Shown: in pieces, positions 44,119-52,543 of the stretch
Layout: every line of letters starts with the position of its first letter
Numbering within the stretch: position 1 is the first letter of the stretch
Assembly (NCBI GenBank): GCA_910577475.1
Contig: CAJTLJ010000003.1
Coordinates: 49,061-113,060 of the forward strand
DNA: 64,000 nt
Source: an uncultured Alistipes sp.
GTDB taxonomy: Bacteria; Bacteroidota; Bacteroidia; Bacteroidales; Rikenellaceae
Direction of reading: 5' to 3'
The notes under the pieces: model-generated
What the model was told of the DNA's origin: nothing
What the model saw: the letters and a program-made list of their open reading frames with translations, nothing else
Databases searched by the model: none
Made by a program: the position numbers and the translations under genes

Positions 44119-45432
44119 TCAAGCGTTGGTTTTCGTCTCCCCGGTCTGTACGAAGGCGACCGATACGGCCGCCAGCAGCAGGGAGGCGCCGGCCACCACC
44201 AGCATCAGGATCTGTTCGCCGCCCACCAGCCGGAGGATGAAACCGCCGAGGATGGCCGCGATGATCTGCGGCAGGCAGATCGTGCAGTTGAACAGACCCA
44301 GGTAGGCACCGATGGAGCCGCCCGAGAGGGCGTTGGTGAGCAGGGCGAAGGGCATAGCCAGCATGGCAGCCCATCCGCAGCCGATCAGCAGGAACGACAC
44401 GAAGAGCAGGAACTGGTCGTGTATGAAATAGGTGGAGACGAAGCCGGCGGCACCCAGCAGCAGGCTGACGGCATACCCCGTCCTGGCACGCCGGAACAGC
44501 GGCAGGACGATGGCCCAGAGCACCGAGCCGACCGCCTGCACGGCGAAGAGGACGCCCACCCAGTTGCCGGCCTCCTGATAGCCCGACGATGCGGTGTCGG
44601 CCGTGCCCCAGACGTTCTGGGCGATGCCCCCGGTCGTGTAGTTCCACATGTAGAGGAAGGCGAACCAGGAGAAGAACTGCACCAGACCGATCTGCCAGAA
44701 GACCTTCGGGGCGTGGAGAATCAGGTGGAGCAGGCTGCTCTTCCCGGTCTGTCCGGCCTCCTCGATATGGTGGTAGGCGGCGTACTCCTTGGGCGGCATT
44801 TCGCGCACGGTCATGCCGGTATAGAGCACGCAGAGGATCAGAATCGCCGCGCCGCAGTAGAACGAATAGATCACCGAGTCGGGAATCACCCCTTCGGGAG
44901 CGATGTTGCTGATGCCGATCCAGGTAAAGAGGTAGGGGAAGAGATAGCCCACCAGCGAACCGGCGTTGCAGAGCATGCTCTGGATCGAGTAGGCCTTCGC
45001 CTTCTGCTGTTCGTTCACCATGTCGCCCACCATCATCTTGAAGGGCTGCATAGCCATGTTGATCGAGGTGTCGAGCAGCATGAGCATCACCAGACCGAAC
45101 GACATCGCCATCTTGACCGAAAGACCCAGGCTGCCCGAGTTGGGCAGAAAGGCCATCACCAGCACGGCGACCAGCGCGCCGAGGTAGAGATAGGGCTTGC
45201 GACGTCCCCAGCGGCACCAGGTCTTGTCGCTGAAGCTGCCGACCAGCGGCTGTACGATCATGCCCATGAGCGGGGGCAGGATCCAGAAGAAACTCAAATC
45301 GTGAGGATCGGCCCCGAGCGTGGCGAAGATACGGCTGATATTCGCACTCTGGAGGGCGTAGGCGATCTGAACACCGAAAAATCCGAAGCTCAGATTCCAC
45401 ATTTGCCAAAACGATAAATTCGGTTTTTTCAT
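44119..45432 (-). CDS. MFS sugar porter, SLC45/maltose-type
   Basis: 437 residues with about twelve membrane helices. The segments FGFFGVQIAYALQSANISRIF, GMIVQPLVGSFSDKTWCRWGRRKPYL and INMAMQPFKMMVGDMVNEQQ are typical of the GPH-like SLC45 group of sugar/proton symporters. In this position, as first gene of the starch locus and 47 bases before susC, it should carry maltose or maltodextrin across the inner membrane for the cytosolic GH13. Substrate is inferred from context. Confidence 0.85.
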   Translation of the reverse strand: MKKPNLSFWQMWNLSFGFFGVQIAYALQSANISRIFATLGADPHDLSFFWILPPLMGMIVQPLVGSFSDKTWCRWGRRKPYLYLGALVAVLVMAFLPNSGSLGLSVKMAMSFGLVMLMLLDTSINMAMQPFKMMVGDMVNEQQKAKAYSIQSMLCNAGSLVGYLFPYLFTWIGISNIAPEGVIPDSVIYSFYCGAAILILCVLYTGMTVREMPPKEYAAYHHIEEAGQTGKSSLLHLILHAPKVFWQIGLVQFFSWFAFLYMWNYTTGGIAQNVWGTADTASSGYQEAGNWVGVLFAVQAVGSVLWAIVLPLFRRARTGYAVSLLLGAAGFVSTYFIHDQFLLFVSFLLIGCGWAAMLAMPFALLTNALSGGSIGAYLGLFNCTICLPQIIAAILGGFILRLVGGEQILMLVVAGASLLLAAVSVAFVQTGETKTNA

Positions 45433-45463
45433 TTTCTTAAAAAATAGATTCTCGCAGTTTCAG

Positions 45464-45479
45464 TTATACAATTATACAA
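45464..45479. repeat. Two tandem copies of TTATACAA upstream of the starch locus
   Basis: The 8-mer occurs twice head to tail, 32-47 bases upstream of the MFS start. The minus strand reads TATAATTG within it, one mismatch from the -7 consensus. It may be the operon promoter or part of an operator. Confidence 0.4.
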
Positions 45480-45633
45480 TAAATAGTTCCGATCCTGCAA
45501 GCGGGTCGCGACGAAATGACGAATCAGCGGGACGAACTGCACGATTCGCAGGTTCAACTGCACGGCCTGCGGCCCGAAAAAACGACGGATTTTATTTTTT
45601 CCGCCAAAGCGCTGCAGTTCGCAATTTTTTTAT

Positions 45634-45641
45634 TATCTTTG
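45634..45641 (+). promoter_or_regulatory. -7 element of the LytS/LytTR operon
   Basis: TATCTTTG, perfect TAnnTTTG, 19 bases before the histidine kinase ATG at 45661. Confidence 0.6.
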
Positions 45642-45660
45642 AGTAAGCAACCGAAAAACC

Positions 45661-47073
45661 ATGACGAAAAACCTCACCGTGCGACACCCCCGCACCACGG
45701 CCGCCATCATCCACCTCTTCGCGCTGGCGCACGCCGCCGTGGCGCTGGCCAGTCGCGCGCTGAACTATTACGACGACGTTCCGCTGACGATCCTCACCAT
45801 CTCGATGGTAGCCATCATCGCCATCCGCCACCGCCTCTCGCTGGAGGTGACTACCATCGTCACGCTCATCGCCTGCTTCTTCGGCTTTCTGGCCGGCATC
45901 TACGGGGCGCTGGCCCTCAGGATCGTGCTGCGCAGCGACATGCTCGCCCCGGCCCTGACGACCTTTCTGCTCACCGAGCTGGTGGGCTGGAGCACCTGCC
46001 TGATCGCCCGGCGGCGACGCACCGGCACGCCGGACGACAGCCGCTGGTCGCCCACCGCCACCCACATCGTCATGGCCGCCGTGCTGATCCTCTCGCTCCG
46101 GGTGGGCTACATGTTCCTGCTGCGCCACCTCTACACGGGGCAGGACGGCTTCTACCCCGAACTCCGCCGGCTCTTCTCCAACACGCCCGCCATGCTGCTG
46201 CTCTTCTGCGGCAACCTGCTCTGCATTCTCGTCCGAGTCCGCTACCGCCGCAGGCTCTGCCTATGGCTGCAGGCGGGGCTGCTCATCCTCTCGCTGATCG
46301 GCCTCTCGGTCCTCACGGCCGCCCTGATCTGCTACATGCCCGGCTTCAGCCACCGCATTCCGGTCACCGGCTACGGATTCCTGCTCCAGATCGTCATCGT
46401 GCTGCTGGTCTGCATCGCGTTCTTCGCCCTCGTGTCGCTGGGCCACTACGTCCTCACCTCCCACCGCGAGCTGAAGGACGAACGCCGCCAGCGCCATCTG
46501 GCCCAGTACAAGTACAGCCAGTTCAAACAGCAGATCAACCCCCACTTCCTCTTCAACTCGCTCAACATCCTCGACGCCCTGGTCCAGGAGGAGCAGACCG
46601 AACGGGCCAGCGCCTTCATCCGCAAGCTGGCGGGTCTGTACCGCTACATGCTGCGCAACGAGGAGGAGATTCTCGTCACGCTGCGCGAGGAGCTGGAGTT
46701 CGCGGACATGTACCTCGATCTGGTCGAGGAGCGCTTCTCCGACGGGCTGACGATCCGCCGCGACATCCGGCCCGAGGCGCTGAACCGCTCCATCGTCCCC
46801 TGCTCCGTGCAGCTGCTGCTGGAGAATGCGACCAAGCACAACATCGTCAGCCCGGAGCAGCCGCTCCGGATCACCGTGGAGGCCACCGAAGAGTGGATCG
46901 CCGTGGAGAACAACCTCCAGCCCCGGCTGAGCCGCGGCGCGGGGTCGACCCGACTGGGACTCAAAAACATTTCGCAACAATACCTCGACATCGCCGGCCG
47001 CGACATCCGCATCCTGAAGAGTCAGGACCGGTTCCGCGTCGAACTTCCCCTGTTAAAACCCGAAAAGTCATGA
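45661..47073 (+). CDS. LytS-type membrane sensor histidine kinase
   Basis: 470 residues. Six or seven membrane helices (about residues 13-265) form the sensor, with no large periplasmic domain. The His_kinase domain follows: FKQQINPHFLFNSLNIL contains the phosphoacceptor histidine, and the N box is VQLLLENATKHNI; the end has GLKNISQQYLDI. Kinases of this group pair with LytTR regulators, as here, where the next gene overlaps by four bases. It diverges from the starch locus, but nothing in the sequence ties it to starch sensing; the Wza/Wzc genes downstream are an equally likely target. Confidence 0.9.
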   Translation: MTKNLTVRHPRTTAAIIHLFALAHAAVALASRALNYYDDVPLTILTISMVAIIAIRHRLSLEVTTIVTLIACFFGFLAGIYGALALRIVLRSDMLAPALTTFLLTELVGWSTCLIARRRRTGTPDDSRWSPTATHIVMAAVLILSLRVGYMFLLRHLYTGQDGFYPELRRLFSNTPAMLLLFCGNLLCILVRVRYRRRLCLWLQAGLLILSLIGLSVLTAALICYMPGFSHRIPVTGYGFLLQIVIVLLVCIAFFALVSLGHYVLTSHRELKDERRQRHLAQYKYSQFKQQINPHFLFNSLNILDALVQEEQTERASAFIRKLAGLYRYMLRNEEEILVTLREELEFADMYLDLVEERFSDGLTIRRDIRPEALNRSIVPCSVQLLLENATKHNIVSPEQPLRITVEATEEWIAVENNLQPRLSRGAGSTRLGLKNISQQYLDIAGRDIRILKSQDRFRVELPLLKPEKS

Positions 47074-47837
47074 AAGCACTCATCGTCGAGGACGAACTCC
47101 TCGCCCGGAACAACCTGCGCAACATCATCATGAAGCAGTTCGACGACATCGAGATCGTCGGCATGCTCTCTTCGGTAAAAGGCACCATCGAATGGCTGCT
47201 CGACCCGGAGCACCGCACGGACATCATCCTTCTCGACGTCGAACTCTCCGACGGCATGTGCTTCGACATCTTCGAGCAGGTGCAGACCCGCGCCAAGATC
47301 ATCGTCACGACCGCCTACGACAACTACGCCATCCAGGCCTTCAAGATCAGCAGCATCGACTATCTGCTCAAGCCCATCGACCCGGACGAGCTGCGGACGG
47401 CCATCGCCCGCTGCCGCAAGCAGCTGGAGGGGGAGGCTCCGACGCTCAACGCGGAGTGTCTGCGCAAGGCGCTGACCGGCGGGAACCGCCCCGTCTACAA
47501 GAGCCGCTTCGTCATCCGGCTGGGGGACCGGATCGTCCTGCTGAAGGTGGACGACGTGGCCTATTTCCACGCCGAGGACAAGAGCACCTATGCCGTCACC
47601 TTCGACGGGAAGCGCTACATTCTGGACATGACCCTCGACGCGGCCCAGGAGTCGGTCGATCCGCACCGTTTTTTCCGGGTTTCGCGCAGCCAGATCGTCT
47701 CCGTAAATGCCATCGAAAATATCTCCAAACACCTGAACAACCGGTTGAAGATCAATATCCATCCCAAGCCCGACTTCGAGATTTTCGTCAGCCGGTTCCG
47801 CATCCCCGACTTCCTGGAGTGGCTGGAGGGGAAATAG
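47070..47837 (+). CDS. LytTR-family response regulator
   Basis: 255 residues. The receiver domain has the acidic pocket (IVEDE), the phosphorylated aspartate in IILLDVELSDG and the switch lysine in YLLKPIDPDEL. The C-terminal LytTR DNA-binding domain is recognised from VDDVAYFHAEDKSTYAVTFDGKRY and FFRVSRSQIVSVNAIENI. Its ATG overlaps the kinase stop (ATGA). Likely direct-repeat binding sites were not found by eye. Confidence 0.92.
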   Translation: MKALIVEDELLARNNLRNIIMKQFDDIEIVGMLSSVKGTIEWLLDPEHRTDIILLDVELSDGMCFDIFEQVQTRAKIIVTTAYDNYAIQAFKISSIDYLLKPIDPDELRTAIARCRKQLEGEAPTLNAECLRKALTGGNRPVYKSRFVIRLGDRIVLLKVDDVAYFHAEDKSTYAVTFDGKRYILDMTLDAAQESVDPHRFFRVSRSQIVSVNAIENISKHLNNRLKINIHPKPDFEIFVSRFRIPDFLEWLEGK

Positions 47838-47917
47838 CGCGTCCGGTCCCGGAGGTACGCATTTCGGTCAATTCTCCGTTTTTTTGCCCGACATGCTTCG
47901 AAATCGGTAATTTTTGT

Positions 47918-47925
47918 TATATTTG
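47918..47925 (+). promoter_or_regulatory. -7 element of the second wza-wzc operon
   Basis: TATATTTG, perfect TAnnTTTG, with a leader of about 65 bases before the ATG at 47992. Confidence 0.6.
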
Positions 47926-47991
47926 TCCCCGGATTGTGCCCCGGTGCAACCCGAACCGAACCGGGATCAGAATAAAAAACAAAATAGCCGA

Positions 47992-48792
47992 ATGAAAAAA
48001 CTCCTCTTCATGATGCTCGCCGCGGCCGTGCTGGCTTCGTGCAGCTCGCAGAAACGGGTGCTCTACCTTCAGAATCTCGACACGCAGGCCATCGACCGGA
48101 TAGCCGACACCTATCAGATCCGGCTCAAGCCTCTGGACCGCATCACACTGATCGTGAACAGTCAGCGTCCCGAGTTGGCGGCACCGTTCAACACCTCGAC
48201 CTCGTACAATTCGCTGACCGGCACCCCCATCGACGGATCGGGAGTCGCCGCCAGCAACAACGCCGCCCTGCAGGTGCTCACCATCGACAAGAACGGCGTG
48301 CTCGACCTGCCGATCGTCGGCCCCATCCTCTGCACGGGCAAGACCCGCCACGAGGTCTCCGAGGAGATCGCCCGCAAGATCGTCGAGAGCGGCTACCTGA
48401 CCGACCCGTCGGTCAACATCCAGTTCGCCGATATGCTCATCACGGTCACCGGCGAGGTCAACCGGCCCGGACGGTTCAACATCACGACCGACCGCATCTC
48501 GCTGCTGGACGCGCTGGCCCTGGCCGGCGACCTGACCGTCTACGGACAGCGCAACGACGTGACGGTCATCCGCGAGGAGGAGGGCAAGCGCACCAGCGCC
48601 CAGCTCGACCTCACCTCGACGGACATCTTCACCTCACCCTACTTCTACCTCCAGCAGAACGACCTGGTTTACGTCAAACCCAACAAGTACAAGGCCCGGA
48701 CCGGCGAGGTGGATCCCAACCGGAACTTCTACATTTCGCTCTCCTCGATCGCCATCTCGCTGGCGACGCTGATCGTTACACTGACTAAATAA
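47992..48792 (+). CDS. Second polysaccharide export lipoprotein (Wza-like)
   Basis: 266 residues from the ATG at 47992; the upstream open frame contains the promoter and is not used. Lipobox VLASCSSQK (Cys near 17). Poly_export domain (IRLKPLDRITLIVNS, IDKNGVLDLPIVGPI) and SLBB domain (LITVTGEVNRPGRFNI) match the first Wza-like protein at 13000, and a C-terminal hydrophobic helix is present. It pairs with the wzc paralogue nine bases downstream. No glycosyltransferase or sugar-nucleotide gene adjoins it. Confidence 0.9.
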   Translation: MKKLLFMMLAAAVLASCSSQKRVLYLQNLDTQAIDRIADTYQIRLKPLDRITLIVNSQRPELAAPFNTSTSYNSLTGTPIDGSGVAASNNAALQVLTIDKNGVLDLPIVGPILCTGKTRHEVSEEIARKIVESGYLTDPSVNIQFADMLITVTGEVNRPGRFNITTDRISLLDALALAGDLTVYGQRNDVTVIREEEGKRTSAQLDLTSTDIFTSPYFYLQQNDLVYVKPNKYKARTGEVDPNRNFYISLSSIAISLATLIVTLTK

Positions 48793-48801
48793 GTTTTCCC
48801 C

Positions 48802-51225
48802 ATGTCCGAAACAAACCATACGAACAATTCCGAACCCGTTGAGGTACCGTCCTTCTCGCTCAACGACCTGCTGAAGATGATGCTGGAGAACTGGTACTGG
48901 TTCGTCCTGTCGGTCCTCCTCTGCATGGGCTGCGCCTATCTCTACATCGCCGGCACGCCGAAGGTCTACAACCGCACGGCGACCATTCTGGTGAAGGACT
49001 CGCGCAAGGGCGGAGAGTCCGATCTGGCGACATTCGCCGACCTGACCGGATTCTCCTCGCGCCGCAACGTCGACAATGAAATCTACGTACTCCAGTCGCG
49101 CCGCCTGATGGAGCAGGTGGTGCGGGGGCTGAACCTGACGGTGAACTACACCACGCGCATCGGCCTCCACAACCGGACGCTCTACAAACAGTCGCCGATC
49201 GACGTGACGTTCGTCAACGCCAACGACAACGAGAGCTTCGGCTTCGACGTCACGGTACTCGACGACGACAAGGTGGCCGTGACGGAGTTCGCCCAGCGCG
49301 AGCTGACCCCGGAGATGAGCGAGCAGACCGTCACCGGACGGCTGGGCGATACGCTGACGACCCCCGTCGGTCAGATCGTCGTGAAACCCACGCTCTACCT
49401 CTCCGACGACTTCCGGAACCGGAAGATCAACGTCGCGAAGTCCACCCTGCGCGGCGCCACGACGGCCTACCGCCAGCAGGTGCAGAGCTCGGTAGTCAAC
49501 AAGATGTCGTCGATCATCACCATCTCGATGCGCGACGTCGTACCTCAACGCGCCGAAGATGTCATCAATGCCCTGGTCTACTCCTACAACAACGACGCCA
49601 TCGAGGACAAGCGCGCCATTGCCAAGCAGACCTCGCAGTTCATCAATTCGCGTCTGGGAATCATCAGCGAGGAGCTGGGCGACGTGGACAAGAACATCGA
49701 AAGTTTCAAACAGCGCAACAACATCTACGACCTCTCGACCGAAGCGACCCGCCTGCTCTCCGAGAGCTCGAAATACAAGGGCGAGAGCCTGACGGTCGAC
49801 AACCAGATCGCCATGGCGCAGTACATCAAGGATTTCCTGATCAATGAAGAGAAGAACTCCTCGCTGATTCCCGCCACGGCCGCCATGGTCAATGCCGTCA
49901 TCGCCCGCCAGATCAGCGATTTCAACGAGATGGTGCTGCAACGCGACAAGTTGCTCTCCGAAGGTTCGGTCAACAACCCCACCGTGCAGAGCCTGAACAA
50001 CGCCCTGAAGGCGAGCCGGAATTCGATCATCGCCTCGCTCGACTCCCACATCCGGGCCCTCCAGATCCAGTCGGAGGCCCTGCGAAAGGAGGAGCGCTAC
50101 GCCAACTCCCGCATCCAGAACGCCTCGGCCCAGGAGAAGGAGATTCTGAGCAGCATCCGTCAGCAGAAGGTGAAGGAGGAGCTCTATCTCTACCTGCTCC
50201 AGAAGCGCGAGGAGAACGAGCTGGCCCTCGAGGTGGTGGAGCCCAACGCCCGCATCATCGACGAAGCCTACGGCTCCCAGATTCCCATCTACCCCAAGCC
50301 GGTCATGATTCTGATCGTGGCCTTCATCTTCGGCGTGGGCATCCCCTTCGCCATCATCTACCTGCTGGAGGTGCTCGACACGACGATCCGCGGACGCAAG
50401 GATATCGAAAAGTACGTGAACATCCCCTTCCTGGGCGAGATTCCCCAGCATGTCGGTGCCACGAACCGCGGCATCGTCGTGCGCGAAAACGGACGCGACC
50501 CCGTTTCGGAGGCGTTCCGCATTCTGCGCACCAACATGAACTTCATGAACGTGAACCAAACCGGCGAACAGAAGGTCGTCATGATCACCTCGTCCAACGC
50601 GCACGCCGGCAAGACCTTCGTATCGACCAACCTGGCCCTCACACTGGCGCTGGCCGGCAAGAAGGTCTTGCTGGTCGACATCGACCTGCGCCGCCGCTCG
50701 CTCTCGAAAGTGATGGGCCACGGCAAGGACACGAAGGGGATCACCTCCTACCTGAGCGGCGCGACCAAAAACATCGACGACGTAATCCAGAGCACGTCGC
50801 TCCATCCGAATCTCGACGTGCTCTATGCCGGCGTGCAGCCGCCCAACCCGGCGGAGATGCTGCTCTCCGAACAGCTGGACCGTCTCGTCCGGGAGCTGCG
50901 TGAAAAATACGACTACATCCTGCTGGACAGCGTACCGGCCATGGTCGTCGCCGATGCCTTGATTATCGACCGGCTCTGCGACCTGACGCTCTACGTGGTC
51001 CGCGAAGGCCTGCTCGACCGCCGGCAGCTGCCCGACATCGAGCGGCTGTTCCGGGAGAAGAAGTTCCGTAACATGAGTCTGGTGCTCAACGGCACGACCT
51101 TCAAACGCACGGGTTACGGCTACGGATACGGTTACGGCTACAGCTACGGCATCAACGACCAGAACCCGCAGCTTCAGAAGCCGTTCATCGCCCGCCTGAA
51201 AGATTGGTTCATCAAATCCCGATAG
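48802..51225 (+). CDS. Second Wzc-type co-polymerase / BY-tyrosine kinase
   Basis: 807 residues, same plan as the kinase at 10566: membrane helices near 31-49 and 505-520, a long coiled-coil middle, then Walker A (SSNAHAGKTF, near 600), Walker A' (VLLVDIDLRRR) and Walker B (YILLDSVPAM). The tail has a Gly-Tyr repeat (GYGYGYGYGYSYG) followed by about 20 further residues. It probably runs chain-length control for a polymer whose synthesis genes lie elsewhere. No PHP phosphatase follows it, so the one at 9847 may serve both kinases. Confidence 0.93.
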   Translation: MSETNHTNNSEPVEVPSFSLNDLLKMMLENWYWFVLSVLLCMGCAYLYIAGTPKVYNRTATILVKDSRKGGESDLATFADLTGFSSRRNVDNEIYVLQSRRLMEQVVRGLNLTVNYTTRIGLHNRTLYKQSPIDVTFVNANDNESFGFDVTVLDDDKVAVTEFAQRELTPEMSEQTVTGRLGDTLTTPVGQIVVKPTLYLSDDFRNRKINVAKSTLRGATTAYRQQVQSSVVNKMSSIITISMRDVVPQRAEDVINALVYSYNNDAIEDKRAIAKQTSQFINSRLGIISEELGDVDKNIESFKQRNNIYDLSTEATRLLSESSKYKGESLTVDNQIAMAQYIKDFLINEEKNSSLIPATAAMVNAVIARQISDFNEMVLQRDKLLSEGSVNNPTVQSLNNALKASRNSIIASLDSHIRALQIQSEALRKEERYANSRIQNASAQEKEILSSIRQQKVKEELYLYLLQKREENELALEVVEPNARIIDEAYGSQIPIYPKPVMILIVAFIFGVGIPFAIIYLLEVLDTTIRGRKDIEKYVNIPFLGEIPQHVGATNRGIVVRENGRDPVSEAFRILRTNMNFMNVNQTGEQKVVMITSSNAHAGKTFVSTNLALTLALAGKKVLLVDIDLRRRSLSKVMGHGKDTKGITSYLSGATKNIDDVIQSTSLHPNLDVLYAGVQPPNPAEMLLSEQLDRLVRELREKYDYILLDSVPAMVVADALIIDRLCDLTLYVVREGLLDRRQLPDIERLFREKKFRNMSLVLNGTTFKRTGYGYGYGYGYSYGINDQNPQLQKPFIARLKDWFIKSR

Positions 51226-51231
51226 ATCGTC

Positions 51232-51624
51232 ATGGCAATCAGCGGAGCAGTCATAGCAATCGATTTCGACGGCACGGTCGTGACGCACGAGTACCCGAAC
51301 ATCGGAGAGGACGCCGGAGCCACGGAGGTCCTGAAGGAGTTGGTTCGCAATCGCAACAAACTGATCCTATACACCATGCGGAGCGGGAAATTGCTGGACG
51401 CAGCCAAAAGCTGGTTCGCGGAGCGGAAAATTCCGCTGTTCGCCGTCAATGCGAACCCCGAGCAGGGCAGATGGACCGAGTCGCCGAAGGTCTATGCCGA
51501 TCTCTATATCGACGACTGCAACTTGGGCTGTCCGATCAAGATCGTCGACGGCTGTTCGCGCCCCGTCGCCGACTGGGTGAAGATCCGGGAGCAGCTCGTC
51601 CGCGACGGCTATCTGGACGAGTAG
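51232..51624 (+). CDS. Small HAD-superfamily hydrolase
   Basis: 130 residues. AIDFDGTVVTHEYP is HAD motif I with the nucleophile and acid/base aspartates, ILYTMRSG gives motif II, and LYIDDCNLG the distal acidic motif. There is no cap domain, so a small HAD phosphatase of the kind found next to polysaccharide genes is likely. It begins six bases after wzc and may share its transcript. Substrate unknown. Confidence 0.8.
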   Translation: MAISGAVIAIDFDGTVVTHEYPNIGEDAGATEVLKELVRNRNKLILYTMRSGKLLDAAKSWFAERKIPLFAVNANPEQGRWTESPKVYADLYIDDCNLGCPIKIVDGCSRPVADWVKIREQLVRDGYLDE

Positions 51625-51640
51625 CGACGATACTTGCATA

Positions 51641-51679
51641 AACGACGATCCGCCCTTTCATAGGGCGGATCGTCGTTTT
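51641..51679 (+). terminator. Terminator after the HAD hydrolase
   Basis: 16-bp stem (AACGACGATCCGCCCT and its exact complement) with a 5-base loop and a short T tract. Confidence 0.9.
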
Positions 51680-51720
51680 GCGTACAGAAGCGAAGGGAAA
51701 AAACCGAAAGCCGGGGCACC

Positions 51721-51921
51721 CTACTCGCTCTCTTCGAGTTGGAAAATCGTCTCGACCGGCTTGCGGAAAAGACGGGCTATTTTCAGCGCCAGCACCGTGG
51801 AGGGGATGAACCGTCCGTTTTCGATAGCGTGAATCGTCTGGCGGCTCACCCCTATCACCTCGGCCAGCTGCTGCTGCGTCATGCGGAGCTCCGCCCGTTC
51901 GACCCGGATTCTATTCTTCAT
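51721..51921 (-). CDS. XRE-family helix-turn-helix regulator
   Basis: 66 residues, a single HTH_3 domain: LRMTQQQLAEVIGVSRQTIHAIENGRFIPSTVLALKIA-type sequence with the recognition helix at SRQTIHAIENG. The first half matches the short Bacteroidetes/Firmicutes regulators that sit beside small membrane proteins. Its start overlaps the end of the membrane-protein gene by 11 bases, so the two are co-translated. A palindrome over the shared promoter suggests autoregulation. Confidence 0.9.
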   Translation of the reverse strand: MKNRIRVERAELRMTQQQLAEVIGVSRQTIHAIENGRFIPSTVLALKIARLFRKPVETIFQLEESE

Positions 51922-52372
51922 CGCCCGCCTCCTTTCGGATTCGCCTCAACATCAGACGCTGGATAAGCAGAAAAATCAGCGGCAGAGCGACCAGATTCGC
52001 CACCATGACCTCCAGATAGGCAAGGTCGTAAACCGTCAGGGCGATGACGACCATCGAGACGATCTGCACGTAAAGCGCCGTCAGGAGCGCGTTCAGCCTC
52101 AGACGGGAGATCATCTCGTCCTCGATCCGCTCCCGCGAGCAGGCGACGAAGAGGGCACCCGTCCAGATACCGATCAGGGCGATGTTGTGGAAAATACGGT
52201 CGGCCGTCTCCGTGTGGAGCAGCTTTCCGGCCCGACTCCCCTCCGGGCAGAGCCAGTCGGGCAGGCCGGCGAATCCGTCGAACCACATCGCCAGCCCGAG
52301 CAGGGCGGCCGGAATCAAAATCGCCCACCCGACCCTCTTGAAGCCGAAGGGCAGCAACCAATCTCTTTTCAT
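51911..52372 (-). CDS. Membrane protein of unknown function
   Basis: 153 residues with four likely helices (about 15-32, 62-78, 95-115, 120-138), a charged cytoplasmic tail and no recognised domain. Co-encoded with the XRE regulator that follows it. Pairs of this kind are common in gut bacteria; their role is not established. Well-formed gene with GC-rich codon use like its surroundings. Confidence 0.7.
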   Translation of the reverse strand: MKRDWLLPFGFKRVGWAILIPAALLGLAMWFDGFAGLPDWLCPEGSRAGKLLHTETADRIFHNIALIGIWTGALFVACSRERIEDEMISRLRLNALLTALYVQIVSMVVIALTVYDLAYLEVMVANLVALPLIFLLIQRLMLRRIRKEAGDEE

Positions 52373-52433
52373 AACCTCTCATTTTTTCGTTCGTGCAATC
52401 CGCAGATGTGGCCATTCATCCGGATTGCTACCG

Positions 52434-52458
52434 CAAATGTAAAATATAATTTACATTT
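52434..52458 (-). promoter_or_regulatory. Promoter and palindromic operator of the XRE/membrane-protein pair
   Basis: A minus-strand TACATTTG (52434-52441) overlaps a perfect 9-bp inverted repeat, AAATGTAAA / TTTACATTT, with six bases between (52435-52458). Binding of a dimeric XRE protein here would cover the -7 element. Confidence 0.6.
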
Positions 52459-52488
52459 TTGCAAGTATTCGCGACAATAAAGAGCAAA

Positions 52489-52523
52489 AAAGAGGCTGTC
52501 GAATCAGTTCGGACAGCCTCTTT
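52489..52523 (-). terminator. Terminator after the nucleotidyltransferase
   Basis: 12-bp stem (AAAGAGGCTGTC / GACAGCCTCTTT) with an 11-base loop that can pair further, 21 bases after the stop codon; A/T tracts on both sides. Confidence 0.85.
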
Positions 52524-52543
52524 CATTCGACGATGGAGAGCAA

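Noticed and set aside
48634..51288. An 884-codon minus-strand frame over the second wzc
   Set aside because: Antisense shadow of a gene with complete BY-kinase motifs; the translation is Asp/Val/His-rich without structure.
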